Origin: Amorphus sp040750475
Lineage (GTDB): Bacteria > Pseudomonadota > Alphaproteobacteria > Rhizobiales > Amorphaceae
Direction: 5' to 3'
NCBI RefSeq assembly: GCF_040750475.1
Contig: NZ_JABJVY010000001.1
Location: 124,001 to 188,000, forward strand
Length of the DNA stretch: 64,000 bases
The notes under the pieces were generated by a model that was not told where the DNA came from, ran no database searches, and saw only the letters and a program-made list of their open reading frames with translations. A program made the position numbers and the translations under genes. Each line of letters begins with the position of its first letter. Within the stretch, counting starts at the first letter, position 1. Below are positions 1 through 10,408 of the stretch, in pieces.

Positions 1-1
1 C

Positions 2-1765
<1,764 letters not shown>

Positions 1766-1886
1766 CGATCGCGGGAACGCGATCGGCGGAGGATCCGTCG
1801 CCGCGTCCCGCGTTTGGGTTCCCTGTGGAGCCGTGTGCGTTTGAAGTCCGGACGGGTGTCCGGCAGCAAAGAAGGTTCAAGTGTCT

Positions 1887-2363
1887 ATGGAAAAGGTTCC
1901 GATGACCGCTGAAGGCTACGCCGCGCTCGAAGCCGAGCTTAAGCGGCGGACGTCGGAGGAACGCCCGCGGATCATCCAGGCGATTGCCGAAGCGCGCGCC
2001 CATGGCGACCTTTCGGAAAACGCGGAATATCACGCGGCAAAAGAGGCGCAGAGCCACAACGAGGGACGCATCGTCGAGCTGGAGGATCAAATCTCCCGCG
2101 CCGAGGTCATCGACGTGAGCAAGCTCTCCGGCGAAACCGTCAAGTTCGGCGCCACGGTCACCCTCACCGACGAGGATACCGAGGAAGAGAAGACCTACAA
2201 GATCGTGGGCGATGTCGAGGCCGACGCCAAGAAAGGCCGGGTCTCGATCTCCTCGCCGATCGCGCGCGCCCTGATCGGCAAGAGCGTCGGCGACACGGTC
2301 GAGGTAGCGGCTCCCGGCGGTGCGCGCTCCTACGAAATCATGTCGGTCCGCTTCCTCGCCTGA
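1887..2363 (+). CDS. greA: Transcription elongation factor GreA
   Basis: GreA rescues backtracked RNA polymerase by stimulating cleavage of the transcript's 3' end through the secondary channel. The protein is 158 residues, the family's normal size. It has an N-terminal coiled coil whose tip carries the acidic residues of DLSENAEYHAAKEA, followed by the C-terminal FKBP-like domain (SPIARALIGKSVGDTVEV). I chose the ATG at 1887, which gives the usual MEKVPMT start. An in-frame GTG six bases upstream (1881) sits nearer the GAAGG at 1871-1875 and remains possible. Confidence 0.95.
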   Translation: MEKVPMTAEGYAALEAELKRRTSEERPRIIQAIAEARAHGDLSENAEYHAAKEAQSHNEGRIVELEDQISRAEVIDVSKLSGETVKFGATVTLTDEDTEEEKTYKIVGDVEADAKKGRVSISSPIARALIGKSVGDTVEVAAPGGARSYEIMSVRFLA

Positions 2364-2641
2364 GAACGCCGTTCAGCGCTTGTGTTCGCAGCTCCTGCCG
2401 AACGCCCGCGCGCGCTCGTGGACAAGATCTCGGGCGACGAGACCCGGCGCCTGAGACGTTAAAATGGTATAGCATCGGCCTTAGATGTACGGCCGCGCCG
2501 AGGCCGAGGAGGCCGGCCACGTCGGCCCTTCGCATCCCCCACACAAAACGCGCCTCTCCTATTGCGCCCTTCGACCTCCCAGGTCAGGGTCAGCTGGCGG
2601 TTCGCGATCGGGCAGGCCGCATCGTCGAAGGAGGAATGCGC

Positions 2642-2887
2642 ATGATGAAGTCTTTGGTCGCCGCCGGCCTCGTGTTCACATTTGCAACCGGTGCTGCGCT
2701 CGCCCAGTCGGGTCCGCAATCGGAAGACATTCGCGCCGCCTGTAAGAGCGACGTGGAGCGTCTGTGCAGCGATGTGGAGCCGATCGAGGTTCCGATGTGC
2801 CTGGAAGAGCACATCGACGAGGTGTCCGCCGGGTGCAAGGAAACCGTGCAATCCGTCCGTCAGCAGGATCAGGACAGCCACGACTAG
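2642..2887 (+). CDS. Small secreted cysteine-rich-repeat protein
   Basis: This is an 81-residue exported protein of unknown function. A signal peptide covers residues 1-21 with a likely ALA-Q cleavage. The mature part has four cysteines (34, 42, 53, 65) spaced C-x7-C-x10-C-x11-C, with LC and CLEEH contexts that resemble the short Cys-rich repeat first described in Golgi glycoprotein 1 and common in rhizobial secreted proteins. Two disulfides in the periplasm are likely. AAGGAGGA directly abuts an ATG at 2636, so the ATG at 2642, about seven bases past the core GGAGG, is the better start. A repeat palindrome follows the stop at once. Confidence 0.75.
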   Translation: MMKSLVAAGLVFTFATGAALAQSGPQSEDIRAACKSDVERLCSDVEPIEVPMCLEEHIDEVSAGCKETVQSVRQQDQDSHD

Positions 2888-2888
2888 A

Positions 2889-2935
2889 GAGCGTTTCCAG
2901 GCCAAGCGGACACCGGTCAGCCGTCCGGAATCGCC
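2889..2935 (-). repeat. Diverged copy of the constant-core palindrome (reverse orientation)
   Basis: GCGTTTCCAGGCCAAG followed by a GGACACCGGT core matches, in reverse complement, the copy near 56,037-56,083. It begins a few bases after the stop of the small cysteine-rich gene. Confidence 0.6.
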
Positions 2936-3114
2936 TTAGAAAATAGAATTAGGCTCGTTCTGTGGTTCTGTGAAAAGCAGGCCGGGCCTAATATCGGGTT
3001 GGACCCTGCGAAATAGGTGTGGGCGCGCTCGTTCGCCCACACATCGACTGTCTGCATCCGGACCGCTTCAGAACGGGTCTCCCGTCATTTCACGTTCCAA
3101 GGGCAGAAAACTTC

Positions 3115-4461
3115 ATGTCGCGACCGAACAGGAATCGCCCGGGCGACTGGCTGAGCACCGACCACGAAGCGATCCGCAAGTGGGTTTTGAAGCTCAAGGC
3201 CAAGGCCGCCGACACGGCAGAAGCCGACTATATTCCCCCGATCAAAGCCCTGCAGGCGACGGTGGAGGCGAACGCGCTTCTGAAGGCTGCGACAGAAGCA
3301 ATGTTCGTGGAAGCGCTGGCCTACGCCAAGGACGAGCCGACGGGCGCTCCGGCCGTGCAGAGCTGGGACGAGTTCCTGAAGCTTCTGAACGCGGTCATGA
3401 CCACTTCGCCGGAGTTTATGGTGGACACGGGCAACGACGAGGCCCAGGGCCTGGTCGGCTTTCCGATCAATGCGCTGCTCGACTGGCCGATGGGTACCGC
3501 ATCGGGCGTGACGGTGTTTCAGGACGCCACGTTCAATGCGGCGATGAAGGACGTGCTCGCCTATTGGGGACGGTTCCTCACCACCGAGCCGTCGCGCTAC
3601 GTGCTGGCCGAAGGGGACGCGACCAGCGACCCCGAGACGATTGCCTGGCTGAGCGATCCGGCGAAGGCGCAGATGGTGGCCGTGGCGCAGCAACCCTTTT
3701 CAGATCCCCCATCCGGGCAGACCTTCGAGGACATCTTCGCCGTCCCCGATCCCTCCGACGCAAGCTATCTCGGCTATCGGTCCTGGGACGATTTCTTCAC
3801 TCGCATCTTCAAAGACGGCCAGCGGCCGATCGGCGACGCGCCGATCGTGAACGCCTGCGAATCGGCCCCGCTACAGGTGAAGACCGGCGTGGCGCTGGAG
3901 GAGAACATCTGGGCGAAGGGACAGCCTTATTCCCTCCACGACATGCTGAACGGCGATCCCCTCGCCTCCCAATTCGAGGGCGGCACGGTCTACCAAGCAT
4001 TCCTGAGCGCGCTTAGCTACCACCGTTGGAACAGCCCGGTCGACGGCGTGATCGAAAAGACGGCCGTGGTCGACGGATCCTACTATCTGGAGAGCCCCTG
4101 GGAAGGGATCTACAGCGACGACGCAGATCCGTCCGCACCGAACGCCTCCCAGCCCTTCATCACCTCCGTCGCCACCCGCGGCATCATTTTTATCCGGGCC
4201 GACGACCCGGCGATCGGGCTGATGGCGATTGTACCGGTCGGCATGGCGGAGGTCTCGAGCTGCGAGATCACCGTGAAAAAAGGCGACACGGTCAAAAAGG
4301 GCGATCAGATCGGCATGTTCCACTTCGGCGGGTCGACCCACTGCCTGATTTTCCGCCCCGGCGTGGAGCTGGAGTTTTTGGTGCCGGTCACGGACAAGCC
4401 GAACCTCGACGCGACCAACGTTGCGGTGAAGTCGAACCTGGCGCGCGTGAAGTCGAGCTGA
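3115..4461 (+). CDS. Pyruvoyl-dependent decarboxylase of the PSD/PsiD type
   Basis: This 448-residue protein has an N-terminal PSD-associated helical domain (about residues 1-150) and a C-terminal phosphatidylserine-decarboxylase fold. The self-cleavage motif FGGST has its serine at residue 407, which would become the pyruvoyl group. Genuine bacterial PSDs are shorter, membrane-bound and use LGST. This two-domain layout, length and GGS-type motif instead match the branch containing fungal PsiD (tryptophan decarboxylase) and bacterial PSD-like proteins. The substrate is therefore unknown and could be an amino acid rather than a phospholipid. No signal peptide or membrane helix is seen. The start at 3115 is chosen over an in-frame ATG at 3019 because homology begins near here. 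The gene stands alone, convergent with serA. Confidence 0.8.
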   Translation: MSRPNRNRPGDWLSTDHEAIRKWVLKLKAKAADTAEADYIPPIKALQATVEANALLKAATEAMFVEALAYAKDEPTGAPAVQSWDEFLKLLNAVMTTSPEFMVDTGNDEAQGLVGFPINALLDWPMGTASGVTVFQDATFNAAMKDVLAYWGRFLTTEPSRYVLAEGDATSDPETIAWLSDPAKAQMVAVAQQPFSDPPSGQTFEDIFAVPDPSDASYLGYRSWDDFFTRIFKDGQRPIGDAPIVNACESAPLQVKTGVALEENIWAKGQPYSLHDMLNGDPLASQFEGGTVYQAFLSALSYHRWNSPVDGVIEKTAVVDGSYYLESPWEGIYSDDADPSAPNASQPFITSVATRGIIFIRADDPAIGLMAIVPVGMAEVSSCEITVKKGDTVKKGDQIGMFHFGGSTHCLIFRPGVELEFLVPVTDKPNLDATNVAVKSNLARVKSS

Positions 4462-4488
4462 GCAAACAATCCGGCGCCAAACGAAAAA

Positions 4489-4510
4489 CGGCGGGCCCGA
4501 GGGCCCGCCG
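4489..4510. terminator. Convergent terminator hairpin between the decarboxylase gene and serA
   Basis: A ten-base GC-rich inverted repeat (CGGCGGGCCC / GGGCCCGCCG) is preceded by AAAAA. On the minus strand the hairpin is therefore followed by a T run, as an intrinsic terminator for serA should be. It may serve both genes. Confidence 0.75.
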
Positions 4511-4548
4511 CAAGGTCGACCTGATCAGGCCTTGGGAGACGAAAAAGT

Positions 4549-6135
4549 TTAGAACGCCAGCGCCTTCACCTGGGTGACGAGCGGCAGCGCGTTCACTGCC
4601 TTGAGCACGTCCTGGTTCGCCGGCTCGTCGATCTCCACCAGACAGATCGCTTCGCCGCCTCGCGTGTCGCGGCCGAGATTGAAGGTCGCGATGTTGACGC
4701 CGGCATCGCCCAGCGTGGTGCCGAGGCGGCCGATAAAGCCCGGCTTGTCCTCGTTGGTGACGTAGAGCATATGGGCGCCGAGCTCGGCTTCCATATTGAT
4801 GCCCTTCACCTGGATCACGCGCGGCTTGCCGTCAGTGAACACCGTGCCGGCCACGGACCGCTCCTGACGCTCGGTGATCACGGTCAGGCGGATGTAGTTC
4901 TCGTAGGCGCCGCGCTGCTCGCGACGGACTTCTTCCACATTGATGCCCCGCTCGCGGGCGATCGCCGGCGCCGACACCGCGTTCACGTCCTGAAGCAGCG
5001 GCCGCATCAGGCCGGTGAGCGCGGCCGAAGTGAGCGCACGGGTGTTCATCTCCGCCACGTCGCCTTCATACTCCAGACGAACGCCGCGCAGACCGGATTC
5101 GGTGAGCTGACCGGCGAACGAGCCGAGCTGCTCGGCGAGCTTGGCGAACGGCGTCAGCCGGGGCGCCTCTTCCGCCGAAATCGACGGCATGTTGAGGGCG
5201 TTGGTGACGGCTCCGGTGAGCAGATAGTCCGCCATCTGCTCGGCAACCTGCAGCGCGACATTTTCCTGCGCTTCCGTGGTGGCAGCGCCCAGATGCGGCG
5301 TGCAGACCAGGTTCGGCGCTCCGAACAGCACGTTCTCCTTCGCCGGCTCCTCCGCGAAGACATCGACGCCGGCCCCGGCCACCTTGCCGGAATCCAGGGC
5401 AGCGCGCAGGTCCTCCTCGACCACCAGGCCGCCGCGGGCGCAGTTGATGATGATGACCCCGTCTTTCATCTTCGCGATCGCGGCCGCATCGACGATGTTG
5501 CGGGTCTTGTCGGTCAGCGGCGTGTGCAGCGTGATGATGTCGGCGCGCTTGAAGAGATCCTCAAGCTCGACCTTCTCCACGCCGAGCTCGAGAGCCCGGT
5601 CGACCGAAAGGAACGGATCGAAGGCGACGACGCGCATGGAGAGCCCGATACCGCGCGAAGCCACAATCGAACCGATGTTGCCGCAGCCGATCACGCCCAG
5701 CGTTTTGCCGGTGATCTCCGCGCCCATGAACTTGTTCTTTTCCCACTTGCCGGCCTGGGTGGAGGCGTCGGCCGCAGGGATCTGACGGGCAACCGCGAAC
5801 ATCATCGCGATCGCATGCTCGGCGGTGGTGATGGAGTTGCCGAACGGCGTGTTCATCACGATCACGCCCTTCTTGGTCGCCTCTGGCACGTCGACATTGT
5901 CGACGCCGATGCCGGCGCGGCCGATCACCTTCAGGTTGGTCGCCTTCTCCAGGATCTTTTCGGTGACCTTGGTCGCCGAGCGGATCGCGAGGCCATCATA
6001 GTCGCCGATCACCTCGGCGAGCTTGTCTTTGTCCTTGCCGAGATCCGGTTGATAGGTGACCTCGATGCCGCGATTCTTGAAGATGTCGACGGCGGTGGGG
6101 GACAGCTTGTCGGAAATGAGAACGCGAGGAGCCAT
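4549..6135 (-). CDS. serA: D-3-phosphoglycerate dehydrogenase
   Basis: SerA oxidises 3-phosphoglycerate to 3-phosphohydroxypyruvate with NAD, the first step of serine synthesis. The protein is 528 residues, the long form with an extra intervening domain and a C-terminal ACT domain. The nucleotide-binding GCGNIG is at 150-155. Catalytic residues are R234 (NCARGG), E263 (FAEEP) and H281 (CTPHLG). The ACT domain begins near residue 455 (DKPGFIGRLG) and usually carries serine feedback. serC lies 127 bp upstream on the same strand, so the two probably form one operon. An AAGGA precedes the ATG. Confidence 0.97.
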   Translation of the reverse strand: MAPRVLISDKLSPTAVDIFKNRGIEVTYQPDLGKDKDKLAEVIGDYDGLAIRSATKVTEKILEKATNLKVIGRAGIGVDNVDVPEATKKGVIVMNTPFGNSITTAEHAIAMMFAVARQIPAADASTQAGKWEKNKFMGAEITGKTLGVIGCGNIGSIVASRGIGLSMRVVAFDPFLSVDRALELGVEKVELEDLFKRADIITLHTPLTDKTRNIVDAAAIAKMKDGVIIINCARGGLVVEEDLRAALDSGKVAGAGVDVFAEEPAKENVLFGAPNLVCTPHLGAATTEAQENVALQVAEQMADYLLTGAVTNALNMPSISAEEAPRLTPFAKLAEQLGSFAGQLTESGLRGVRLEYEGDVAEMNTRALTSAALTGLMRPLLQDVNAVSAPAIARERGINVEEVRREQRGAYENYIRLTVITERQERSVAGTVFTDGKPRVIQVKGINMEAELGAHMLYVTNEDKPGFIGRLGTTLGDAGVNIATFNLGRDTRGGEAICLVEIDEPANQDVLKAVNALPLVTQVKALAF

Positions 6136-6262
6136 GGTCCGGTCCTTTCGATCGGATGCGCAGCGACGTCCCGGCCCAGCCGGGCGGTCGCGCGAGAAAA
6201 TGAAGGGATGAAGGATCGAGAGGCGGTCGGCCGGCGTCGGCCGGCCACCGCTTTCGCCCTAT

Positions 6263-7438
6263 TTAGGCGGCTTTGGAGAGCTCGGCCTTTTCGACCTCGA
6301 ACGCCCAGTCGAGCCACGGCGTCAGCGCTTCGAGATCGGACGCCTCGATCGTGCTGCCCGCCCAGATGCGAAGGCCCGCCGGGGCGTCGCGATAGGCGCC
6401 GATATCGTACGCGACGCCTTCCTTGTCGAGCCGCGAGACGATCGCCTTGGCGAACGCGCCCTGCTCGTCTTCCGAGCGGTTCGCGATCGCCGGATCGACG
6501 ATCTTCAGACAAACCGAGGTGTTGGAGCGGATCTCCGGCTTCGCCGCCAGAAAATCGACCCAAGGCGTCTTGGCGACCCAGTCGGCAAGCACCGCAGCGT
6601 TTTTGTCGGCGCGGGCGAACAGGGCTTCCTTGCCCCCCAGCGAGCGAGCCCAGGCGAGCGCGTCGAGATAGTCTTCCACGCACAGCATCGAGGGCGTGTT
6701 GATGGTCTCGCCCTTGAAGATGCCCTCGTTCAGCTTGCCGCCCTTGGTCATACGGAAGATCTTCGGCAGCGGCCGCAGCGGGGTGTAGGTCTCCAGCCGG
6801 TCCACCGCGCGCGGCGACAGGATCAGGATGCCGTGGGCCGCCTCGCCACCAAGCACCTTCTGCCAGGAGAAGGTGACGACATCGAGCTTATCGAAGGGGA
6901 GGTCCTGGGCGAACGCCGCAGAGGTCGCGTCGCAGATGGTGAGCCCGGCCCGGTCGGCCGGAATGGCGTCGCCGGTCGGCACGCGCACGCCGGAAGTGGT
7001 GCCGTTCCAGGTGAACACCACGTCGCGGTTGAAATTGATTTCCGCGAAGTCGACGATCTCGCCGTAGGGCGCCTTCAGGATGCGGCAGTCTTCCAGCTTA
7101 AGCTGCTTCTGGGCGTCGGTGACCCAGCCTTCGCCGAAGGACTCCCAAGCCACCATATCCACGCCGCGCTCGCCGAGCATGGACCACATGGCCATCTCGA
7201 CCGCGCCGGTGTCGGACGCAGGAACGATGCCGATCTTGTAGTCAGCCGGCACGCCGAGAATTTCGCGCGTGTCTTCGATCGCCTGAAGGAGTTTGGCTTT
7301 TCCGATCTTGGCGCGGTGCGAGCGGCCGAGGGCCGCGTCTTTCAGCGCTTCGAGCGACCAACCGGGCCGCTTGGCACAAGGACCGGACGAGAAATTCGGA
7401 TTGGCCGGACGCACGTCCGGCTGCTTAGTCGTGCTCAT
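6263..7438 (-). CDS. serC: Phosphoserine aminotransferase
   Basis: SerC moves an amino group from glutamate to 3-phosphohydroxypyruvate to give phosphoserine; it can also act in pyridoxine synthesis. The protein is 391 residues and of the alphaproteobacterial/archaeal-like subgroup, with the N-terminal NPNFSSGPCAKRPGW. The pyridoxal-phosphate lysine is K194 (SWQKVLGGE), and D170 (ICDATSAAF) should hold the ring nitrogen. It is the first gene of the serC-serA pair. Its ribosome site is weak and lies in a leader with hairpins, which may mean control at the RNA level. Confidence 0.96.
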   Translation of the reverse strand: MSTTKQPDVRPANPNFSSGPCAKRPGWSLEALKDAALGRSHRAKIGKAKLLQAIEDTREILGVPADYKIGIVPASDTGAVEMAMWSMLGERGVDMVAWESFGEGWVTDAQKQLKLEDCRILKAPYGEIVDFAEINFNRDVVFTWNGTTSGVRVPTGDAIPADRAGLTICDATSAAFAQDLPFDKLDVVTFSWQKVLGGEAAHGILILSPRAVDRLETYTPLRPLPKIFRMTKGGKLNEGIFKGETINTPSMLCVEDYLDALAWARSLGGKEALFARADKNAAVLADWVAKTPWVDFLAAKPEIRSNTSVCLKIVDPAIANRSEDEQGAFAKAIVSRLDKEGVAYDIGAYRDAPAGLRIWAGSTIEASDLEALTPWLDWAFEVEKAELSKAA

Positions 7439-7440
7439 GT

Positions 7441-7500
7441 TGGAGCTACCCTTCCAGATAGTCGCGCCTCGTTGGGGAGGCGTGTCCCACGGACGGCGAT
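7441..7500 (-). ncRNA. Candidate structured leader upstream of serC
   Basis: Directly before serC the minus strand can form a hairpin CGCCTC / GAGGCG (7477-7482 with 7465-7470, six-base loop). A second small TGGA / TCCA stem overlaps the ribosome-binding region at 7441-7456. A cis-regulatory serC motif is known in front of alphaproteobacterial serC-serA operons. The position fits, but I could not test the match to the published consensus. Confidence 0.4.
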
Positions 7501-7829
7501 ACTCCTATGGCAGCTTGCAATCAAGCGCCGATCGGATCCGGAAGATTGCGGATGGGGGCGTGGCCGCAGCCCGATCGGAGCCCGCCAACCACACCTACAA
7601 ACTTGGCAAAAGGACGCTTTTTGCGGTTTCGACCCGGCGCGCCCAGCCTGCGACAAGCTGCCACAGGAAGGCCGGTCTCGGAGGCCGCAGCCGAGCCTCC
7701 CGAGCGCCGCCCGATTTGAACGCGCCACTCTGCGCAGCCGCGAGCGTGAGCCGAGCTAACGTGAGCGACCAGTCTCATTTGTCCGCATTTGCGAACGGCG
7801 AACCGGTTCCCGCTTCGCCCGAAACCGCT
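7501..7829. other. Gap between serC and the symporter gene
   Basis: No convincing gene is present. The stretch should hold the serC promoter. Its right end, about 7790-7828, carries a diverged palindrome (GGCGAACCGGTTCCCGCTTC) of the constant-core repeat family, running right up to the stop codon of the symporter gene. Confidence 0.5.
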
Positions 7830-9257
7830 CTACTTCTCCGGCCGCTCCGCCCAGATCTCGCCATCGATATGGCCAGCCAGCTCAGGATAGGCCGCAGCAT
7901 GGAAATGCGGCACGAGCCCCTGCTTCTTCTGGTCGAAATAATCGCGGGTGAGCTTCGTAACGGTTCCCGACAAAAGCACGATCGCGATCAGATTGATCGT
8001 CGCCATCAGCCCCATGGAAGCATCCGCGGCATTGAAGACGGTGGAAACGCTCTGGACCGCGCCCCACACCACCATTGCCAGCACGCCGACCCGCAGCACC
8101 GAGAGCGGCGCTTTGCTTCCGGCCCCTAGGAAGGTCATCGCATTCTCGGCATACGAATAATTGCCGATGATAGAAGTAAAAGCGAAGAAGAAGATCGCCA
8201 CCGCGATGAAATAATCACCGATCGCGCCGATCTGCGAGGACATCGCGGCCTGGGTGAGCTGGGTGCCGGTCACGCCGTTGCCCGGCTCCAGCACGCCCGA
8301 CAGCAGGATCATGATCGCGGTCGCCGTACAGATCAGGATCGTGTCGATGAACACGCCGAGCGCCTGGACGAAGCCCTGGGACGAGGGATGATGCGGATCA
8401 GGGGTGGCGACGGCGGCGATGTTCGGTGCCGAACCCATGCCCGCCTCGTTGGAGAACAGGCCCCGCTTCACGCCGTTCATCATGGCCGCCATGACGCCAC
8501 CGGTGACACCGCCCGCGGCCTCCTGGAAGCCGAAGGCATTGCCCACGATCGAGCCGATCACCGCCGGCACTTCGGAGAAATTCGCAACCAGGATGAGGAT
8601 CGCCATCAGGAGATAGGCGGCCGCCATGAAGGGGACGACGATCTCCGCGACCCGCGCGATCTGCCGAATGCCTCCGAAGATCACGATGCCGGAGATGGCG
8701 GCCACGACGAGGCCGACCCACAACTTCGGCACGCCGAACGCGCCTTGCACCGCGTCGGCGATGGAGTTGGCCTGAACCGCGTTGAAGATCAGTCCGAACG
8801 ACAGGATCAGACAGACGGAGAAGATGCCGCCAGCCCATGGCGCCCGCAGGCCACGCGCGAGATAGAAGGCTGGGCCACCGCGATAGTCGCCCTGCTCGTT
8901 GCGAACCTTGTAGAGCTGCGCCAGCGACGATTCGGCGTAGGCCGTCGCCATACCGACGAGCGCGACGATCCACATCCAGAAAATGGCGCCGGGGCCCCCG
9001 AGATAGAGCGCCACGGCAACGCCGGCGAGATTGCCCGTGCCCACGCGCGAGGCAAGACTGGTGCAAAGCGCCTGAAACGGGGTGATGCCGGACTTGTCGT
9101 TCTCGCCGCTTCCGATCACCGCCCGGAACATTTCCGGGAAGTGCCGAAACTGTGGGAATCCGAGGCGAATCGTAAAGAACACGCCGACGGCCAGGAGCCC
9201 GTAGATCAGCACGTAGCCCCAGAAGATCGTGTTCAGAAAATCTATGACCGCCGACAT
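7830..9257 (-). CDS. Alanine/glycine:cation symporter (AGCS family)
   Basis: This is a 475-residue inner-membrane transporter predicted to import alanine or glycine with sodium or protons. It is hydrophobic throughout, with about ten to eleven membrane helices. The family signature is in the N-terminal third (GTGNLAGVAVALYLGGPGA) together with SNEAGMGSAPNIAA. Length is normal for AGCS members. It stands as a single minus-strand gene; there is no sequence evidence here for its exact substrate or regulation. Confidence 0.93.
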   Translation of the reverse strand: MSAVIDFLNTIFWGYVLIYGLLAVGVFFTIRLGFPQFRHFPEMFRAVIGSGENDKSGITPFQALCTSLASRVGTGNLAGVAVALYLGGPGAIFWMWIVALVGMATAYAESSLAQLYKVRNEQGDYRGGPAFYLARGLRAPWAGGIFSVCLILSFGLIFNAVQANSIADAVQGAFGVPKLWVGLVVAAISGIVIFGGIRQIARVAEIVVPFMAAAYLLMAILILVANFSEVPAVIGSIVGNAFGFQEAAGGVTGGVMAAMMNGVKRGLFSNEAGMGSAPNIAAVATPDPHHPSSQGFVQALGVFIDTILICTATAIMILLSGVLEPGNGVTGTQLTQAAMSSQIGAIGDYFIAVAIFFFAFTSIIGNYSYAENAMTFLGAGSKAPLSVLRVGVLAMVVWGAVQSVSTVFNAADASMGLMATINLIAIVLLSGTVTKLTRDYFDQKKQGLVPHFHAAAYPELAGHIDGEIWAERPEK

Positions 9258-9402
9258 TTTCCCCCGCTCAATCTATAAAACGACACACCGATACTGGTGA
9301 TCAGAGCCATGCAGAACCACCAAGGGCCGAGTCGCGAGTAGAGCATTCCATCGCGGCCAAGGCAACGCGAAGGCAGTCAAGTGAGAACGTCTCTAGGGGA
9401 TC

Positions 9403-9457
9403 GAATTTGACATTTACCTCCCGCTTACCGCGAGTCCGCATCTCAAATGTCAAATTC
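9403..9457. repeat. Perfect 13-bp inverted repeat with 29-nt spacer
   Basis: GAATTTGACATTT (9403-9415) is repeated as its exact reverse complement AAATGTCAAATTC (9445-9457). It sits between the outer-membrane protein gene and the symporter gene, both minus. It could be an operator pair or a long hairpin. It is AT-rich against a GC-rich background and is not a typical terminator, having no T run. Confidence 0.7.
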
Positions 9458-9502
9458 AGAAGATCCAATAGGGCCAATAGCTTGCTAGTGATTTTGGATT
9501 TT

Positions 9503-10261
9503 CTAACGAAATAAGAAGTGCATGCCGAAGCGGATCTCGTGGGTCTCGACCGTATCGAGAGAGAGCCGACTGCCATCGGAAGCCACACCGCTTTCCGCCT
9601 CGCCGAAATTGACGTAGCGATAGCCGGCATCGAGCTCGATGCGCTCGGAGATGTCCATGGTCACGCCGGCAGCAAGCGACCAGGCGAGCGTCCAGTCCGA
9701 ATGATCGCCATAGGAGCGCTGCCCGCCGGAGGGAAGCGTCTCCACAGCCGAATTAATGGAGAGGTTGCCGGTGCCGAGGCCAGCGCCGACATAGGGCCGG
9801 ACCCAGGATTCAGGTGCGAATTCGGCATAGGCGGAGGCCAGAATCGCCGTCGAGCTCAGGGAACCGGATACGGTCCCCGTTCCTCCTGCCACGCCGGTGG
9901 TCGGCGCGTCGAAATCGCGGCCGGGCGCATGCACCACGCTCACATCGCTGCGGAACCAGTTGGAAAAACGGTAGCCGACGCCAGCGCCGAAGCTCGCCTG
10001 ACCGTCCAGGGAGCCGGAGCCGACACTCGCTACACCCGGCGGCGCGTCGACGATCGACACGCCGGGTGACGGCGAAAACATACCGCCGACATCGAAGCGA
10101 ACATACGCGCCGCGCCGTTCGACCTCGTCGGGCAAAATATCGTCGGTGTGGACCAGAACCGGCTCCTCGCCCGCCGGCTCGGGCTCCGCCGCCCTGACAC
10201 CCGAAATCGACGCGAGCGCGAGCGCGCTTGTCGCGACCAACTGAACAGTTCGGCGGACCAT
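9503..10261 (-). CDS. Outer-membrane beta-barrel protein (Omp25/OmpW-like porin-type)
   Basis: This is a 252-residue exported protein. Residues 1-24 or so form a signal peptide (MVRRTVQLVATSALALASIS). The rest alternates short beta strands typical of an eight-stranded barrel (YVRFDVGGMF; WVRPYVGAGLG; IELDAGYRYVNFG) and ends in an aromatic-containing strand (RFGMHFLFR), as outer-membrane proteins do. It resembles the Omp25/Omp31-type surface proteins of Rhizobiales. The start at 10,261 is supported by GGAGG four bases upstream; a longer in-frame start at 10,279 lacks such a site. No partner genes are evident. Confidence 0.8.
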   Translation of the reverse strand: MVRRTVQLVATSALALASISGVRAAEPEPAGEEPVLVHTDDILPDEVERRGAYVRFDVGGMFSPSPGVSIVDAPPGVASVGSGSLDGQASFGAGVGYRFSNWFRSDVSVVHAPGRDFDAPTTGVAGGTGTVSGSLSSTAILASAYAEFAPESWVRPYVGAGLGTGNLSINSAVETLPSGGQRSYGDHSDWTLAWSLAAGVTMDISERIELDAGYRYVNFGEAESGVASDGSRLSLDTVETHEIRFGMHFLFR

Positions 10262-10408
10262 GACGCCTCCATCACCCAACGCTTGCAGCGCCGCCCCGAA
10301 GGACGCGCCGCATCGACCGCCGGCACTGTGGCGAATGGCCCGTTAATTCCGCGTTAACCGTACCCGTTAACCAAGCCGCCCCATGAACCAGGGGACGGCC
10401 GGCGAAAC

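Noticed and set aside
4771..6702. Long plus-strand frame opposite serA and the end of serC
   Set aside because: It is a shadow of strongly supported genes, with His/Arg/Gly-rich composition and no homology.
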